Shown: positions 55,090 to 64,000 of the stretch, one piece after another
Layout: each line of letters starts with the position of its first letter
Position numbering within the stretch: the stretch's first letter is position 1
Source: Pseudomonas cremoris
Lineage (GTDB): Bacteria; Pseudomonadota; Gammaproteobacteria; Pseudomonadales; Pseudomonadaceae
Direction: 5' to 3'
DNA: 64,000 bases
NCBI RefSeq assembly: GCF_014230465.1
Contig: NZ_JAAXCY010000007.1
Span: 367,189-431,188 of the forward strand
Notes under the pieces: generated by a model
The model's database searches: none
Told to the model about the DNA's origin: nothing
What the model saw: only the letters and a program-made list of their open reading frames with translations
Made by a program: the position numbers and the translations under genes

Positions 55090-55357
55090 CGCAAACCTCG
55101 TCAAAGTAACCTCTAATGCCATGAACTCTATCTGGGCTTTCCCGGTAAGACCACAGGTCGCCGTTAATAGTCGACATGCCTGTCATTGATTCCGCACACG
55201 GGGAAAAGACTTCAGCTAACGTAGGAAAATTCAATTAGCCGGTGCAGAGTACCAGCCTTTCCCCGTAAGATTCATGCCGGTCATGCTTCTAAATGGAATC
55301 TGAAGGGTTCTGATATGGCCGCTCTCGTCAAGCAAGCTGACTCTTCCAGGACACAAG

Positions 55358-56272
55358 ATGAACCGTAACGACCTGCGTCGTGTCGACCTTAACCTCTTGA
55401 TCGTATTCGAAACCTTGATGCACGAGCGCAGCGTAACCCGCGCCGCCGAGAAGCTCTTCCTCGGCCAGCCGGCCATCAGCGCGGCATTGTCACGCCTGCG
55501 CAGCCTATTCGACGACCCGCTGTTCGTGCGCACCGGACGCAGCATGGAACCTTCGGCTCGCGCCGTGGAAATCTTCGCCCTGCTCTCCCCGGCCCTGGAC
55601 TCGATTTCCACCGCCGTCAGCCGCGCCGCCGAGTTCGACCCGGCCACCAGCACCGCAGTGTTCCGTATCGGACTGTCCGACGACGTCGAATTCGCCCTGT
55701 TGCCCCAACTGCTCAAACGCCTGCGTGCTGAAGCCCCGGGCATCGTACTGGTGGTACGCCGCGTCAACTACATACTGATGCCCGGCCTGCTGGCCTCTGG
55801 CGAGATCTCCATCGGCGTCAGCTACACCGCCGACCTGCCGGCCAACGCCAAGCGCAAAGTGCTTCGCCGCAGCCTGCCCAAATTGTTGCGCGCCGACAGC
55901 GTGCCCGGCTCCCTGAGCCTGGACGACTTCTGCGCCCGCCCCCATGCACTGGTGTCGTTTGCCGGAGATTTGAGCGGTTTTATTGACGAAGAACTGGACA
56001 AGCTCGATCGCAAACGCCACGTCGTACTCGCCGTGCCGCAGTTCAATGGGCTGGGCACCCTGCTGGCAGGCACTGACATTGTCGCCATCGTGCCGGACTA
56101 CGCCGCCGAGGCACTGACCGCAGCAGGTGGTTTGCGCGCGGAAGAACCGCCATTGCCAGTGCGCTCGTTTGAGTTGCACATGGCATGGCGTGGGTCGCAG
56201 GACAATGATCCGGGTGAGCGGTGGTTGCGGTCGCGGATTCAGATGTTTTTTGGCGATCCTGAGAGTCTTTAG
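55358..56272 (+). CDS. LysR-family transcriptional regulator
   Basis: 304-aa regulator of the NodD/LeuO-like branch: N-terminal MNRNDLRRVDLNLLIVFETL and helix-turn-helix SVTRAAEKLFLGQPAISAAL (about 25-45), then effector-binding domain. Divergent from the quinone oxidoreductase gene. Right edge of the core region before the accessory island. Confidence 0.92.
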   Translation: MNRNDLRRVDLNLLIVFETLMHERSVTRAAEKLFLGQPAISAALSRLRSLFDDPLFVRTGRSMEPSARAVEIFALLSPALDSISTAVSRAAEFDPATSTAVFRIGLSDDVEFALLPQLLKRLRAEAPGIVLVVRRVNYILMPGLLASGEISIGVSYTADLPANAKRKVLRRSLPKLLRADSVPGSLSLDDFCARPHALVSFAGDLSGFIDEELDKLDRKRHVVLAVPQFNGLGTLLAGTDIVAIVPDYAAEALTAAGGLRAEEPPLPVRSFELHMAWRGSQDNDPGERWLRSRIQMFFGDPESL

Positions 56273-56369
56273 GCGTCGTCTGGCAGGCTGTTCGTCTGAG
56301 CGTTTCTGCCTCTCTACAAACCATGGAGCTCCATTAACTTCCAGTGGATTGCTACATTGGGGGCATATC

Positions 56370-56600
56370 TTAGGGCATACACTGCATCAGGGCGCCCCTA
56401 CGCCATCCCGTAGCACCCACGCCCCTGCAGGGGGCTACGGCAAATTCGCTAAAGCGCTGGAAATAGTTCGCCAATGCCGGCAACCACGGATGCTCGAACG
56501 GCGTGTCGAACCAGCGAGTCACCGAAAGTCCCAAAGTAATATCCGCCTGGGTATGTGGTCCGTATCTATCAATGGGGGCGGAAGGCTCCGTTAGACTCAA
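56370..56600 (-). pseudogene. Glutathione S-transferase remnant (C-terminal part)
   Basis: Contains the GST C-terminal domain signature [20 protein letters not shown] followed by [19 protein letters not shown]. The N-terminal thioredoxin-like domain and most of the helical domain are missing, and the tail after the family end is unrelated. Only about 76 codons are left. The truncation is at the right side near 56600. Confidence 0.65.
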
Positions 56601-56699
56601 GTCGTTGTCAGACAGGCCTCATTAGTGATGCTTGAAATTACTGAGGATGCTCACGTAAACGCCGCGACGCTCATATGAAATGCCCTAAGCATTAAATCT

Positions 56700-56785
56700 A
56701 TAGCTGAAATGGCATCTCCACCCAAGATCGTTCAACTTTCCGATCATCTGCTCAGCCAAGCCATTGGCTCAAGCGTTAGAAATAT
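56700..56785 (-). pseudogene. Possible transposase (integrase core) scrap
   Basis: Read on the minus strand, 56785 to 56700 gives ANGLAEQMIGKLNDLGWR, resembling the NGxAE segment around the catalytic Glu of DDE integrase-type transposases. Too short to name the IS family and flanked by stops. Confidence 0.3.
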
Positions 56786-56834
56786 TGGATACTGCCATAG
56801 CGCCAGTACCCATCTTTCAAGGTTGAAATGACAC

Positions 56835-59255
56835 ATGGCAAGGAAGAAAGCCAAAAACTCCGGTGGCACCGGCATACTTATTATTTTTGCTCTGGCATTT
56901 AGTGCTCTCGCTGCAATCCCCAAAAATGCCTGGATAGCGATCGGTGTCATAGCGGGTATCGGCACCATTATGTGGCTGCTGGCCGAGCGCGGAAAACGCC
57001 GGCTCAATCAGCTTCAAGCATCGGCTGCAATGAATGTACGCCCGCAAAAGCCACAAGGCTTGGGCGTAACGCTTTCCATGCGTGAAGTCTCGACGAGCAA
57101 TAGGAACAATGAGGAAAGCCCCGAGTTTTATACGGTGCAACTCGGCTCTCCCCCTGCCAATACCTTTAAAATTCCAAGTATCAGCTCACAGAAGGCCGAC
57201 GCCCGCTGGGTGCCTGCTGGCGAAATCATCGAAGTTGCCGGCTTCTCGCTACCTGGCGGCATGTTTTATATCGGGAGCACACTCGGTAGCAGACATGACG
57301 CTCAAGAGCCTTCACTGATCAACCCAAAGCTTCGGATTGCCAAGAACTACGTCGACCTCAACGAGCGACTGATGTCTTATTGGCCGAGTTTCCACTCTAT
57401 TACACCGCAAGCGCGACGCGGATACCTGCAATGGCTCGCAGGTGGGCGTAGTGATCCGTTGGCGGATACCGGCTATGTATTTTTGTTTTTCTACGGTTTA
57501 GAACGTCGAGCCCTCATTGATCCCATTTACGATTCAAAGGTCATTAATGAGGTTCCTTTAATAGTCGACGAGGTCCGGCGTCTACTGAGTATTTATAGAG
57601 GAAATGGGTCATTCCGAGGCTATGCAGAAAGCTTCCTTGAATACTTGGGCAACCGCGCCGTTGACGCGAATCTCTACCTTGGCCTGCCGCCCAACATGGC
57701 CGAGCACAGCTACGAAATGCCTCTGCCGCTGCGCATTGGTTTAGGTCAGCACGCGTCCAATAAGCTACCGCTGAATGCCGATTGGGCACTGGCATGGGCG
57801 TTGGCCGACCCCAACATCAGTAAACGTACGCCAGTCATACGCTGCAAAGATGTGTTTTCACGCTTGTTCAAGCTCAAATACGAAAACGCTTATCCTGCGG
57901 GCCTGATACTGGCGCAGAACAAAACCAAGCTCAAGGCCAGCTATCGCCCTGCCTCTGCCGTAATAAAGGCCCCCACCCTTACCCTGGGGGATCTGCCTGA
58001 CGTCATGGCAACCTCGGGCACACGTAAAATTTTGCAACTGCTGGTCGAGCAATGCACCAGCGAAGTTGAACCCTACAGCCGTTATTTGGGAAGAAAACCT
58101 GAAAGCGCAGAGGCACTCGAGGGGCTCCTGCAGCTTCCTGTCGCGCTCTGGCCGAAGGCAGCCCACGACGAATTGGATGAGTTGCAGTCCAGGATTGGTA
58201 ACGATCTGGTCGTCATGAGTTTTGGAGAGCTCGCAGGGCGCTTTAAAAGCGCGGGCGCATTGTCTCGGGACAAAGTACTCGCTCTGGCCCGCGCATTGGA
58301 GTCGCTGCATATTGGAATGGAACCCGACGTACTGGGTGGTAGCAAGACGCCAAAAGCCGAGGACCGGATCGCGTTGTTTGTAACCCAGCCTGAAGATGGA
58401 TCAATCCGTGCGTCTGCTGCATACAACGCTGCATCGGTAACCCTTGATTTGGCCAGTGCGGTGGCTTCGGCAGACGGTGATACCTCCAACGAAGAAATCA
58501 CACTGCTTGCTCAGCATATCGATTCATGGAGTCACTTGAGCGGTGCCCATCGCAAACGCCTCAAAGCACATCTGCAAATCCAACTCCAACAACCGCCCAC
58601 GCTTGCCAGCCTTAAGAAAAAGCTCGACCCCTTGCCTGTCGATGCAAAACGCACCATTGCCGGCTTCCTCGCTCATCTGGCGCAGGCTGATGGCATCGTC
58701 AGCCCTGCGGAGGTGAAGTTGCTGGAGCGTGTGTATAAGGCACTGCAATTGGATAGCCAGTTGCTTTACAGCGACCTCCATGGGGCGGCAGCCGGTGTGG
58801 GTATTGCCGTGACGCCTGCCACCACTTACCCATCCGCCGAACCCGGCGCGCAGCCTGCCTCATCTTCGAAACAAGGTTTCGTCCTTGATCATGATCGGAT
58901 TGCACAGCTTCAGCGGGAGACGGCGGAGGTCACCGCCCTCCTCGCCAAGGTGTTCACTGAGGATCAGGTTGAGGAGGCGGAGCGGCCGACTGAAAGCGCT
59001 GAACCGAATTCGGAGTCGAGCGCGGACGTACCTGGGCTTGACCTGGAACACTCGGCCTTCCTCCGCCTGTTGATCTCTCGCCCGGAATGGAGCCGCGCAG
59101 AACTGGAAACCGCTGCCAGCGACATGGAGCTGATGCTCGATGGCGCTCTGGAACAAATCAACGACATGGCTTTTGAAAGATTCGACATGCCCGTCACAGA
59201 AGGCGACGACCCGGTCGAGATAAACACAGACATCTTGGAAGAATTAGCCCTATGA
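56835..59255 (+). CDS. sngA: TerB-domain membrane protein, Shango defence component A
   Basis: 806-aa protein. Two hydrophobic helices at about 11-50 (GILIIFALAFSALAAIP and IAIGVIAGIGTIMWLL) anchor it. Then a TerB_N-type domain (about 120-340; ARWVPAGEIIEVAGF, LPGGMFYIG), a helical TerB-like domain (about 540-650; VASADGDTSNEEITLLAQHI, LAQADGIVSPAEVKLLERVY) and an acidic TerB_C region ending EINTDILEELAL. TerB + ATPase + Lhr-like helicase in this order is the make-up of the Shango anti-phage system. Stop overlaps the next gene by 4 bp (ATGA). Confidence 0.82.
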   Translation: MARKKAKNSGGTGILIIFALAFSALAAIPKNAWIAIGVIAGIGTIMWLLAERGKRRLNQLQASAAMNVRPQKPQGLGVTLSMREVSTSNRNNEESPEFYTVQLGSPPANTFKIPSISSQKADARWVPAGEIIEVAGFSLPGGMFYIGSTLGSRHDAQEPSLINPKLRIAKNYVDLNERLMSYWPSFHSITPQARRGYLQWLAGGRSDPLADTGYVFLFFYGLERRALIDPIYDSKVINEVPLIVDEVRRLLSIYRGNGSFRGYAESFLEYLGNRAVDANLYLGLPPNMAEHSYEMPLPLRIGLGQHASNKLPLNADWALAWALADPNISKRTPVIRCKDVFSRLFKLKYENAYPAGLILAQNKTKLKASYRPASAVIKAPTLTLGDLPDVMATSGTRKILQLLVEQCTSEVEPYSRYLGRKPESAEALEGLLQLPVALWPKAAHDELDELQSRIGNDLVVMSFGELAGRFKSAGALSRDKVLALARALESLHIGMEPDVLGGSKTPKAEDRIALFVTQPEDGSIRASAAYNAASVTLDLASAVASADGDTSNEEITLLAQHIDSWSHLSGAHRKRLKAHLQIQLQQPPTLASLKKKLDPLPVDAKRTIAGFLAHLAQADGIVSPAEVKLLERVYKALQLDSQLLYSDLHGAAAGVGIAVTPATTYPSAEPGAQPASSSKQGFVLDHDRIAQLQRETAEVTALLAKVFTEDQVEEAERPTESAEPNSESSADVPGLDLEHSAFLRLLISRPEWSRAELETAASDMELMLDGALEQINDMAFERFDMPVTEGDDPVEINTDILEELAL

Positions 59256-60547
59256 GCATTATCAGAGCCAAGGATCGCGACGCGGTCATTCAATCGTTAC
59301 GCGCGGGCGTAGTGCCACGTGTTGGTCAGCACCTGATTCAGGTTGGCCGTGTAGGCGAGCTTGATGCTTTGATCAAGGATGTCGAACGTCTGGTGGAGAG
59401 CGGATCAGCGTTTCGGGTGGTGATAGGCGAGTACGGCGCAGGTAAAACGTTCTTTCTGAACCTGGTTCGTGCTATCGCCATGGAACGAAAACTCGTGACC
59501 ATGCATGCCGACTTGAACCCTGACCGCCGGTTGCACGCCACTGGGGGGCAAGCTCGCTCGCTTTACTCCGAACTAGCCAAGAACATGTCGACGCGCACAA
59601 AGCCGGACGGTGGTGCCATGCAAGGCATCGTGGAGAAATTTATCTCCCAGGCCAAAACAGAAGCCAAGGCAGCGGGTACCGACAGCGAGACAGTTATTCG
59701 TAAGCACTTGGCCGAGTTGACCGAGATGGTCAATGGGTACGACTTTGCCGAGGTGATCGCTGCCTATTGCCGCGGTTTTGAGGAAGGCAATGAGCAACTG
59801 AAAGCCGACGCCATTCGTTGGCTGCGCGGAGAATTCACCACCAAAACCGAAGCCCGCACGGCCTTGGGCGTGCGGACCATCATTGATGACGCCTCCGTCT
59901 ACGACCAGCTCAAGTTGCTTTCCAGATTCGTCAGGCTCGCAGGGTTCGGTGGCCTGATGATCTGCCTCGACGAACTGGTTAACCTCTACAAACTGGCGAA
60001 TACGCAGGCTCGTAATGCCAACTACGAACAGATCCTCCGCATCCTCAACGACTCATTGCAAGGGTCATCCGAAGGTTTGGGTTTCGTGCTGGGCGGCACG
60101 CCCGAGTTTTTGATGGATACTCGTCGAGGGTTATTCAGCTACCCTGCCCTGCAGTCGCGATTGGCTGAGAACTCGTTTGCCAAAACCGGACTGGTGGATC
60201 TCTCAGGGCCGGTCATTCGCCTTACCAGTCTTACCCCTGAAGACTTCTACGTACTGCTTCAAAAACTCCGGCACGTATATGCCGGCGGCGATGCTGAAAA
60301 GTATTTGCTGCCTGACGAGGCGCTTCCTCTGTTTATGGCTCACTGCAACCAACGCCTAGGGGAAGCCTACTTCCGCACACCGCGTACCACGATCACAGCG
60401 TTCATCAATCTACTGGCCATCCTTGAGCAAAACCCAGGGGCCGATTGGCGAACACTGCTAGGGGCGGTCGAGATCGCCAAGGATTCCGGCGGTGAAGATG
60501 ATATAAAGGTCGATGCAGACGATGAACTTGCCACCTTCACACTCTGA
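59252..60547 (+). CDS. sngB: DUF2791/BrxD-like ATPase, Shango defence component B
   Basis: 431-aa AAA-type ATPase: Walker A VIGEYGAGKTFFLNLV (about 57-72), Walker B GGLMICLDELVNLYKLA (about 228-244), sensor-like FVLGGTPEFL and arginine-rich region RRGLFSYPALQSRL. It belongs to the family that includes BrxD of BREX type 2. Starts within the sngA stop (ATGA) and overlaps sngC, so the three proteins are produced together. Probably an NTP-driven switch working with the helicase. Confidence 0.85.
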   Translation: MSIIRAKDRDAVIQSLRAGVVPRVGQHLIQVGRVGELDALIKDVERLVESGSAFRVVIGEYGAGKTFFLNLVRAIAMERKLVTMHADLNPDRRLHATGGQARSLYSELAKNMSTRTKPDGGAMQGIVEKFISQAKTEAKAAGTDSETVIRKHLAELTEMVNGYDFAEVIAAYCRGFEEGNEQLKADAIRWLRGEFTTKTEARTALGVRTIIDDASVYDQLKLLSRFVRLAGFGGLMICLDELVNLYKLANTQARNANYEQILRILNDSLQGSSEGLGFVLGGTPEFLMDTRRGLFSYPALQSRLAENSFAKTGLVDLSGPVIRLTSLTPEDFYVLLQKLRHVYAGGDAEKYLLPDEALPLFMAHCNQRLGEAYFRTPRTTITAFINLLAILEQNPGADWRTLLGAVEIAKDSGGEDDIKVDADDELATFTL

Positions 60548-62762
60548 TTCATCAGGCTTCGAACAGCTAGAGCCCCGAATCCAGCGCTGGATTTGGGCTG
60601 AAGGTTGGACCTCCCTTCGCGATGCCCAGGAATGGGCCGTGCCTGTTCTGGTACACGCCGATCAGGACGTCATCATCGCCGCAGCAACAGCCGCTGGCAA
60701 AACCGAAGCCGCCTTCTTGCCCATCCTGACGAATCTGCTCAATAACGATGATCCGCCTGGTGCGGTGCTGTATATCAGTCCGCTTAAGGCCTTGATTAAC
60801 GATCAATGGGACAGGTTAAGCCGACTCTGTGAGCAGCTTGAGATCCCTGTTGTCGCTTGGCACGGAGATGTTTCATCCAGCAAAAAGCACCGTTTTCTCA
60901 AATCATCTGAGGGCGTGCTGCTAATCACTCCCGAATCTCTTGAAGCATTGTTCGTCAACCGTGGTTCAAGTCTCGGCGGCGTATTCCAACACCTGCGCTA
61001 TATCGTCGTGGACGAGCTCCACGCTTTCATCGGTAGTGAGCGAGGCAAACAACTTCAGTCATTGATGCACAGGGTTGAACTTGCTGCGGGAAGGCGCCTT
61101 CCCAGGGTTGGGCTTTCAGCCACCCTCGGCGATATGAAGATGGCGTCAGCGTTTTTGCGACCGGCCAATGCCGATAACGTTACCGTTATTGAATCGAAAA
61201 ACGCTAACCAGACACTTCAGGTGCAAGTTCGCGGCTACATTCAGCCGCCAATGAGCGAGCTTAAAAAGAAATCTGATCAACCCAATGAGCAGGAGGGGAA
61301 TGAAGACGAAACGGAAAATGAGGCAAGCCCTGACTTCGCGATTGCTGAGCATCTCTACCAGGTACTACGCGGCAGCAATAACCTAATATTTCCGAATAGT
61401 CGGTCACAGGTTGAATGGTACGCAGACCAACTGCGCCGACGATGCGAGAAAGACGGCGTGCCCAACGAGTTCTGGCCTCATCACGGCAGTCTCTCGAAAG
61501 ACCTGCGGGAGCAGGCTGAACATGCACTGAAAGCTAGCGACCGGCCAGCATCTGCGATTTGCACTACAACACTTGAACTCGGAATAGACATCGGCAGTAT
61601 CAAAACGGTGGTACAAATTGGTGCTCCACCTTCCGTGGCAAGTCTGCGTCAACGTTTAGGGCGTTCCGGCAGACGCCCAGGAGAGAAAGCAACGCTACGC
61701 GTTTACTGTAAAGAATCACCGCTCACGGATAAATCTGGCTTATCTGATCAATTACGCCAAGGGTTGGTACAAACCATTGCCATGGTTCGACTGCTGACCA
61801 GAGGTTGGTTTGAACCTCCCAGAGCGCAGGGCATTCATGGCTCCACCTTGGTGCAGCAATGCCTTTCCATCATTGCTCAATGCAGCGGCGCTTCGGCTGC
61901 TGACCTATGGAAAAACTTGATTGCTGAAGGCGCATTTCAAGGTATTGAAAAGCCAGACTTTGTGAAACTACTCAAATCTCTGGGTGAGCACGAATTGATT
62001 GTCCAGGACAGCTCAGGGTTGCTGCTACCTGGAACAGTTGGCGAGCGAATGATCAATCACCATGAGTTCTACAGCGCATTCACCAGCGATGAAGAATTCC
62101 GTCTGGTATGCGACGGTAAAGCCTTGGGCTCGGTCCCCGTTAGCCGTCCGCTGACCAAAGACCAACGTATTATCTTCGGTGGCCGTCGATGGCAGGTACG
62201 TGATGTTGACCTGCAGGCCAAGGTCATCATCGTGTCAGCCGCACGAGGGGGGGCGCCTCCTCAGTTCGATGGCTTGGGCGCAGTGGTGCATGACGCCGTA
62301 CGTGAGGAGATGCGCGCAGTCTTGGCGGACTCCAGCCCCTGCCCTTTTATCGATCAAGGTGCCAAGGCTTTACTCGACGAGGCCCGAAAAACGTTTGCCT
62401 TATTGGGGCTTTGTGAGCGGTACCTTATCGAGTCGGGTGGGAAATGTTATTTGATCAGTTGGTTGGGGGATTACGCTAATGATGCTCTGCGTCTGCTGCT
62501 CAATCATGTGGGCCTATCCTGTGATAATTCGGGCTTGGCTATAGAGATCTATGCAAACATCGATCAGGCAAGAGAGGCACTCAAGACTGTGGGCACGTTG
62601 GACCCTAGCGATCTCAATTCGCTTTTGGAGGAGGTGCAAAATATGTTGCGCGAAAAGTGGGATTGGGCGTTGCCGGAGTCGTTACTCGTGAAGTCTTTTA
62701 CCTCGATATCGCTCGACATTTCCACCGCTATTTCCTTTGCCCAGATACAGTGGGCGAGCTGA
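60513..62762 (+). CDS. sngC: Lhr-like DEAD/DEAH helicase, Shango defence component C
   Basis: 749-aa SF2 helicase: motif I AATAAGKTEAAFLP (about 58-71), motif Ia YISPLKALINDQWDRL, DELH box VVDELHAFIGSERG, SAT in GLSATLGDM, and motif VI RLGRSGRRPG. C-terminal half has the winged-helix and extra domains of Lhr/BrxHI helicases. Starts at ATG 60513 inside sngB (35-bp overlap); ATG 60522 is an alternative. Last gene of the operon. Confidence 0.85.
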   Translation: MQTMNLPPSHSDSSGFEQLEPRIQRWIWAEGWTSLRDAQEWAVPVLVHADQDVIIAAATAAGKTEAAFLPILTNLLNNDDPPGAVLYISPLKALINDQWDRLSRLCEQLEIPVVAWHGDVSSSKKHRFLKSSEGVLLITPESLEALFVNRGSSLGGVFQHLRYIVVDELHAFIGSERGKQLQSLMHRVELAAGRRLPRVGLSATLGDMKMASAFLRPANADNVTVIESKNANQTLQVQVRGYIQPPMSELKKKSDQPNEQEGNEDETENEASPDFAIAEHLYQVLRGSNNLIFPNSRSQVEWYADQLRRRCEKDGVPNEFWPHHGSLSKDLREQAEHALKASDRPASAICTTTLELGIDIGSIKTVVQIGAPPSVASLRQRLGRSGRRPGEKATLRVYCKESPLTDKSGLSDQLRQGLVQTIAMVRLLTRGWFEPPRAQGIHGSTLVQQCLSIIAQCSGASAADLWKNLIAEGAFQGIEKPDFVKLLKSLGEHELIVQDSSGLLLPGTVGERMINHHEFYSAFTSDEEFRLVCDGKALGSVPVSRPLTKDQRIIFGGRRWQVRDVDLQAKVIIVSAARGGAPPQFDGLGAVVHDAVREEMRAVLADSSPCPFIDQGAKALLDEARKTFALLGLCERYLIESGGKCYLISWLGDYANDALRLLLNHVGLSCDNSGLAIEIYANIDQAREALKTVGTLDPSDLNSLLEEVQNMLREKWDWALPESLLVKSFTSISLDISTAISFAQIQWAS

Positions 62763-62833
62763 ATCTGAACAAGGTCAAGGTAAAAGTTATGCGTGAAACG
62801 CATGCGAACATACCCAATCACAAAAGTTGTCCT

Positions 62834-63748
62834 TTACCGTGGAATGTAAATCAGCAGACCACTCTGATCGATCTCAGTTGAAATCAACTCTTGCTGCACT
62901 TGAATATCGTTGTCGTTCATAAATGCCAGCTGCAACGCGTTACCTTTGAGGATCTGATGTGTTTGCACAGCCTGCTGGCCAAACAACGTCAACGCATCTC
63001 CTCCCTCGTAATTGCCTGGGGCAAAACGGTGCAGTGGAGCAGCTAGGAGGCTGGCGAATTCTTTACCGAAGTCGGCGTGCTCCGACTGAAGGCGTACTGC
63101 CGCATCAACCGCCGCGACTGACTCTCCCAATTGATAGAGCGATTGCACCTTGCCCTGCGCGGCGATGATCCAGGAACGGTAATTCATCGCAAACTCGATA
63201 TTCCGGGCGTAGTGCTTACGCTCGCTCATTAGCTCCTGAGTGACCCGCTTGAAGTAATATTCCGCCGTGTCGAACTGGCGCTCGGCGTGCATCAGTTTGT
63301 TCTGAGCAAAATCGGCAGACTTGTATGAACACAGTGACGACAGCGCGCCTGTCGCACTCATCACAGGCGCCAGATGGCTGATAAATGCCTTCCTGTCCTG
63401 CCATTTCTGGCCGTCCTGAAGCTGCTCGACACCAGACTGAATACCCTCCAATTTACGTTCGATGCCCTGAAGCTTGCGATAAATCATCGCAAAGCCGATT
63501 GTGCTTACAGCTAGGTTGGCCATTTGCAACCCCATCAACACTTGGCCCTGCATCATCAGTTGCGAGAGCTGCCCGTTAAGCACTTCTGATGGCGGTTCAG
63601 TGCTTATGGTGTCGCCTTCCTTAAGCCAGGCAACGACCTTTTTAGTGACTTTATCCCGAATGACCCCACCCACTCGCTCAAGCTCGCCAGATTCCAAACC
63701 GGCGGCCAGCCACTCAGGCACCTTAAACACCACACTCAAATCAATCAT
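62834..63748 (-). CDS. Unknown membrane/coiled-coil protein next to Shango genes
   Basis: 304-aa protein. N-terminus MIDLSVVFKVPEWLAAGLES and a short domain with VIRDKVTKKVVAWLKEG; one hydrophobic segment at about 85-105 (MGLQMANLAVSTIGFAMIYR) followed by a coiled coil (KLQGIERKLEGIQSGVEQLQ) and a helical C-terminal domain of about 190 residues. I recognise no family. It is convergent with sngC (71-bp gap), so it is not in the operon but belongs to the same island. A membrane-associated defence protein or toxin is possible. Confidence 0.75.
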   Translation of the reverse strand: MIDLSVVFKVPEWLAAGLESGELERVGGVIRDKVTKKVVAWLKEGDTISTEPPSEVLNGQLSQLMMQGQVLMGLQMANLAVSTIGFAMIYRKLQGIERKLEGIQSGVEQLQDGQKWQDRKAFISHLAPVMSATGALSSLCSYKSADFAQNKLMHAERQFDTAEYYFKRVTQELMSERKHYARNIEFAMNYRSWIIAAQGKVQSLYQLGESVAAVDAAVRLQSEHADFGKEFASLLAAPLHRFAPGNYEGGDALTLFGQQAVQTHQILKGNALQLAFMNDNDIQVQQELISTEIDQSGLLIYIPR

Positions 63749-64000
63749 TGAAAGCTTCCTTCATACCCGCTGTTGCGTGTGCGCAAATCACGCGTTGCCT
63801 CAGCATGGCAATGTGCAGAACACAAGGAACCGTCACGCGAAAGGCCGGGCCCGCGAGGTCAATCGCAGTCCATACGTATGCGTCCGGCCAAGTCATCTAC
63901 CCGTCCTCGCAAAGGCAAGACATGGTGTGCACTTAATTTAAGTGGGCACCAGTTCTATCCTTTTAAGCGGGTATTTCATGCAGCAAACACGCCGTTCCTA
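63749..64000. other. Right-edge intergenic region, possible IS boundary
   Basis: 252 bp without a convincing complete gene. It holds the promoter of the 304-aa gene (minus strand). Near the end a short dyad (CTTAATTTAAG) and the start of a possible insertion-sequence gene appear. Confidence 0.4.
63978..64000 (+). CDS. Possible start of an insertion-sequence gene (truncated by window end)
   Basis: ATG at 63978 begins MQQTRRS, which looks like the start of small DNA-binding TnpA/OrfA proteins of IS66- or IS3-type elements. Only seven residues are visible, so this is a guess from experience. Confidence 0.3.

Noticed and set aside
62657..62881. Short frame overlapping the end of sngC
   Set aside because: Overlaps the helicase coding end in another frame and lacks any signal.
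1..64000. tRNA or rRNA genes
   Set aside because: None recognised by eye on either strand; a tRNAscan run would be needed to exclude a missed one.

Overview
The window is a chromosomal stretch of a Pseudomonas, almost certainly of the P. fluorescens group. Evidence: GC-rich coding; the alkaline protease / inhibitor / type I secretion / thermostable lipase operon (28.5-37 kb) typical of that group; many REP-type hairpins beginning TGTGGGAGCGGGCTTGCTCGCGA or TGTAGTGAGCGGGCTTGCCCCGC; and Pseudomonas-type small proteins (DUF1652, 1-gene P1 peptidase/APC pair). No rRNA, tRNA or CRISPR was seen.

Layout. 0-3 kb: CDP-diacylglycerol diphosphatase, aldo/keto reductase and a divergent LysR regulator. 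3-8.1 kb: a large toxin-like gene broken by a frameshift near 6695, whose displaced C-terminus looks like a Cys/His protease-type domain, plus two small genes. 8.4-10.9 kb: ATP-grasp / alpha-E pair. 10.9-16.4 kb: exported methionine sulfoxide repair set (msrB-dipZ-msrA) with a divergent two-component system. 17.4-24.1 kb: two divergent, related genes for giant Ig-like repeat proteins without signal peptides, separated by a perfect 22-bp inverted repeat holding two CTGT-N8-ACAG (LexA-like) dyads. 24-28 kb: a nuclease-helicase/FAN1 DNA repair pair. 28-29.2 kb: small lipoproteins. 29.2-37 kb: aprA-inh-aprDEF-tliA secretion operon. 37.3-40.8 kb: DmpA-type aminopeptidase, amino acid permease and LuxR regulator. 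40.9-44.7 kb: polyamine-type binding protein, cupin, FAD oxidase and AraC regulator. 45-50.4 kb: DUF1652 protein, UvrD-like helicase, pirin, phosphoglucomutase. 50.5-56.3 kb: MocR-type regulator coupled to an unrecognised 470-aa protein, quinone oxidoreductase and LysR.

56.3-64 kb is an accessory island: relics of a glutathione transferase and a transposase, then a three-gene set (TerB-domain membrane protein, DUF2791-type ATPase, Lhr-like helicase) that matches the Shango anti-phage system, then a convergent 304-aa membrane/coiled-coil protein of unknown function, and the probable start of an insertion-sequence gene at the edge. The most interesting unexplained items are the operator-flanked Ig-repeat pair, the broken toxin with its protease-like tail, the 304-aa neighbour of the defence genes, and the 470-aa protein/MocR pair with a small well-initiated ORF opposite.
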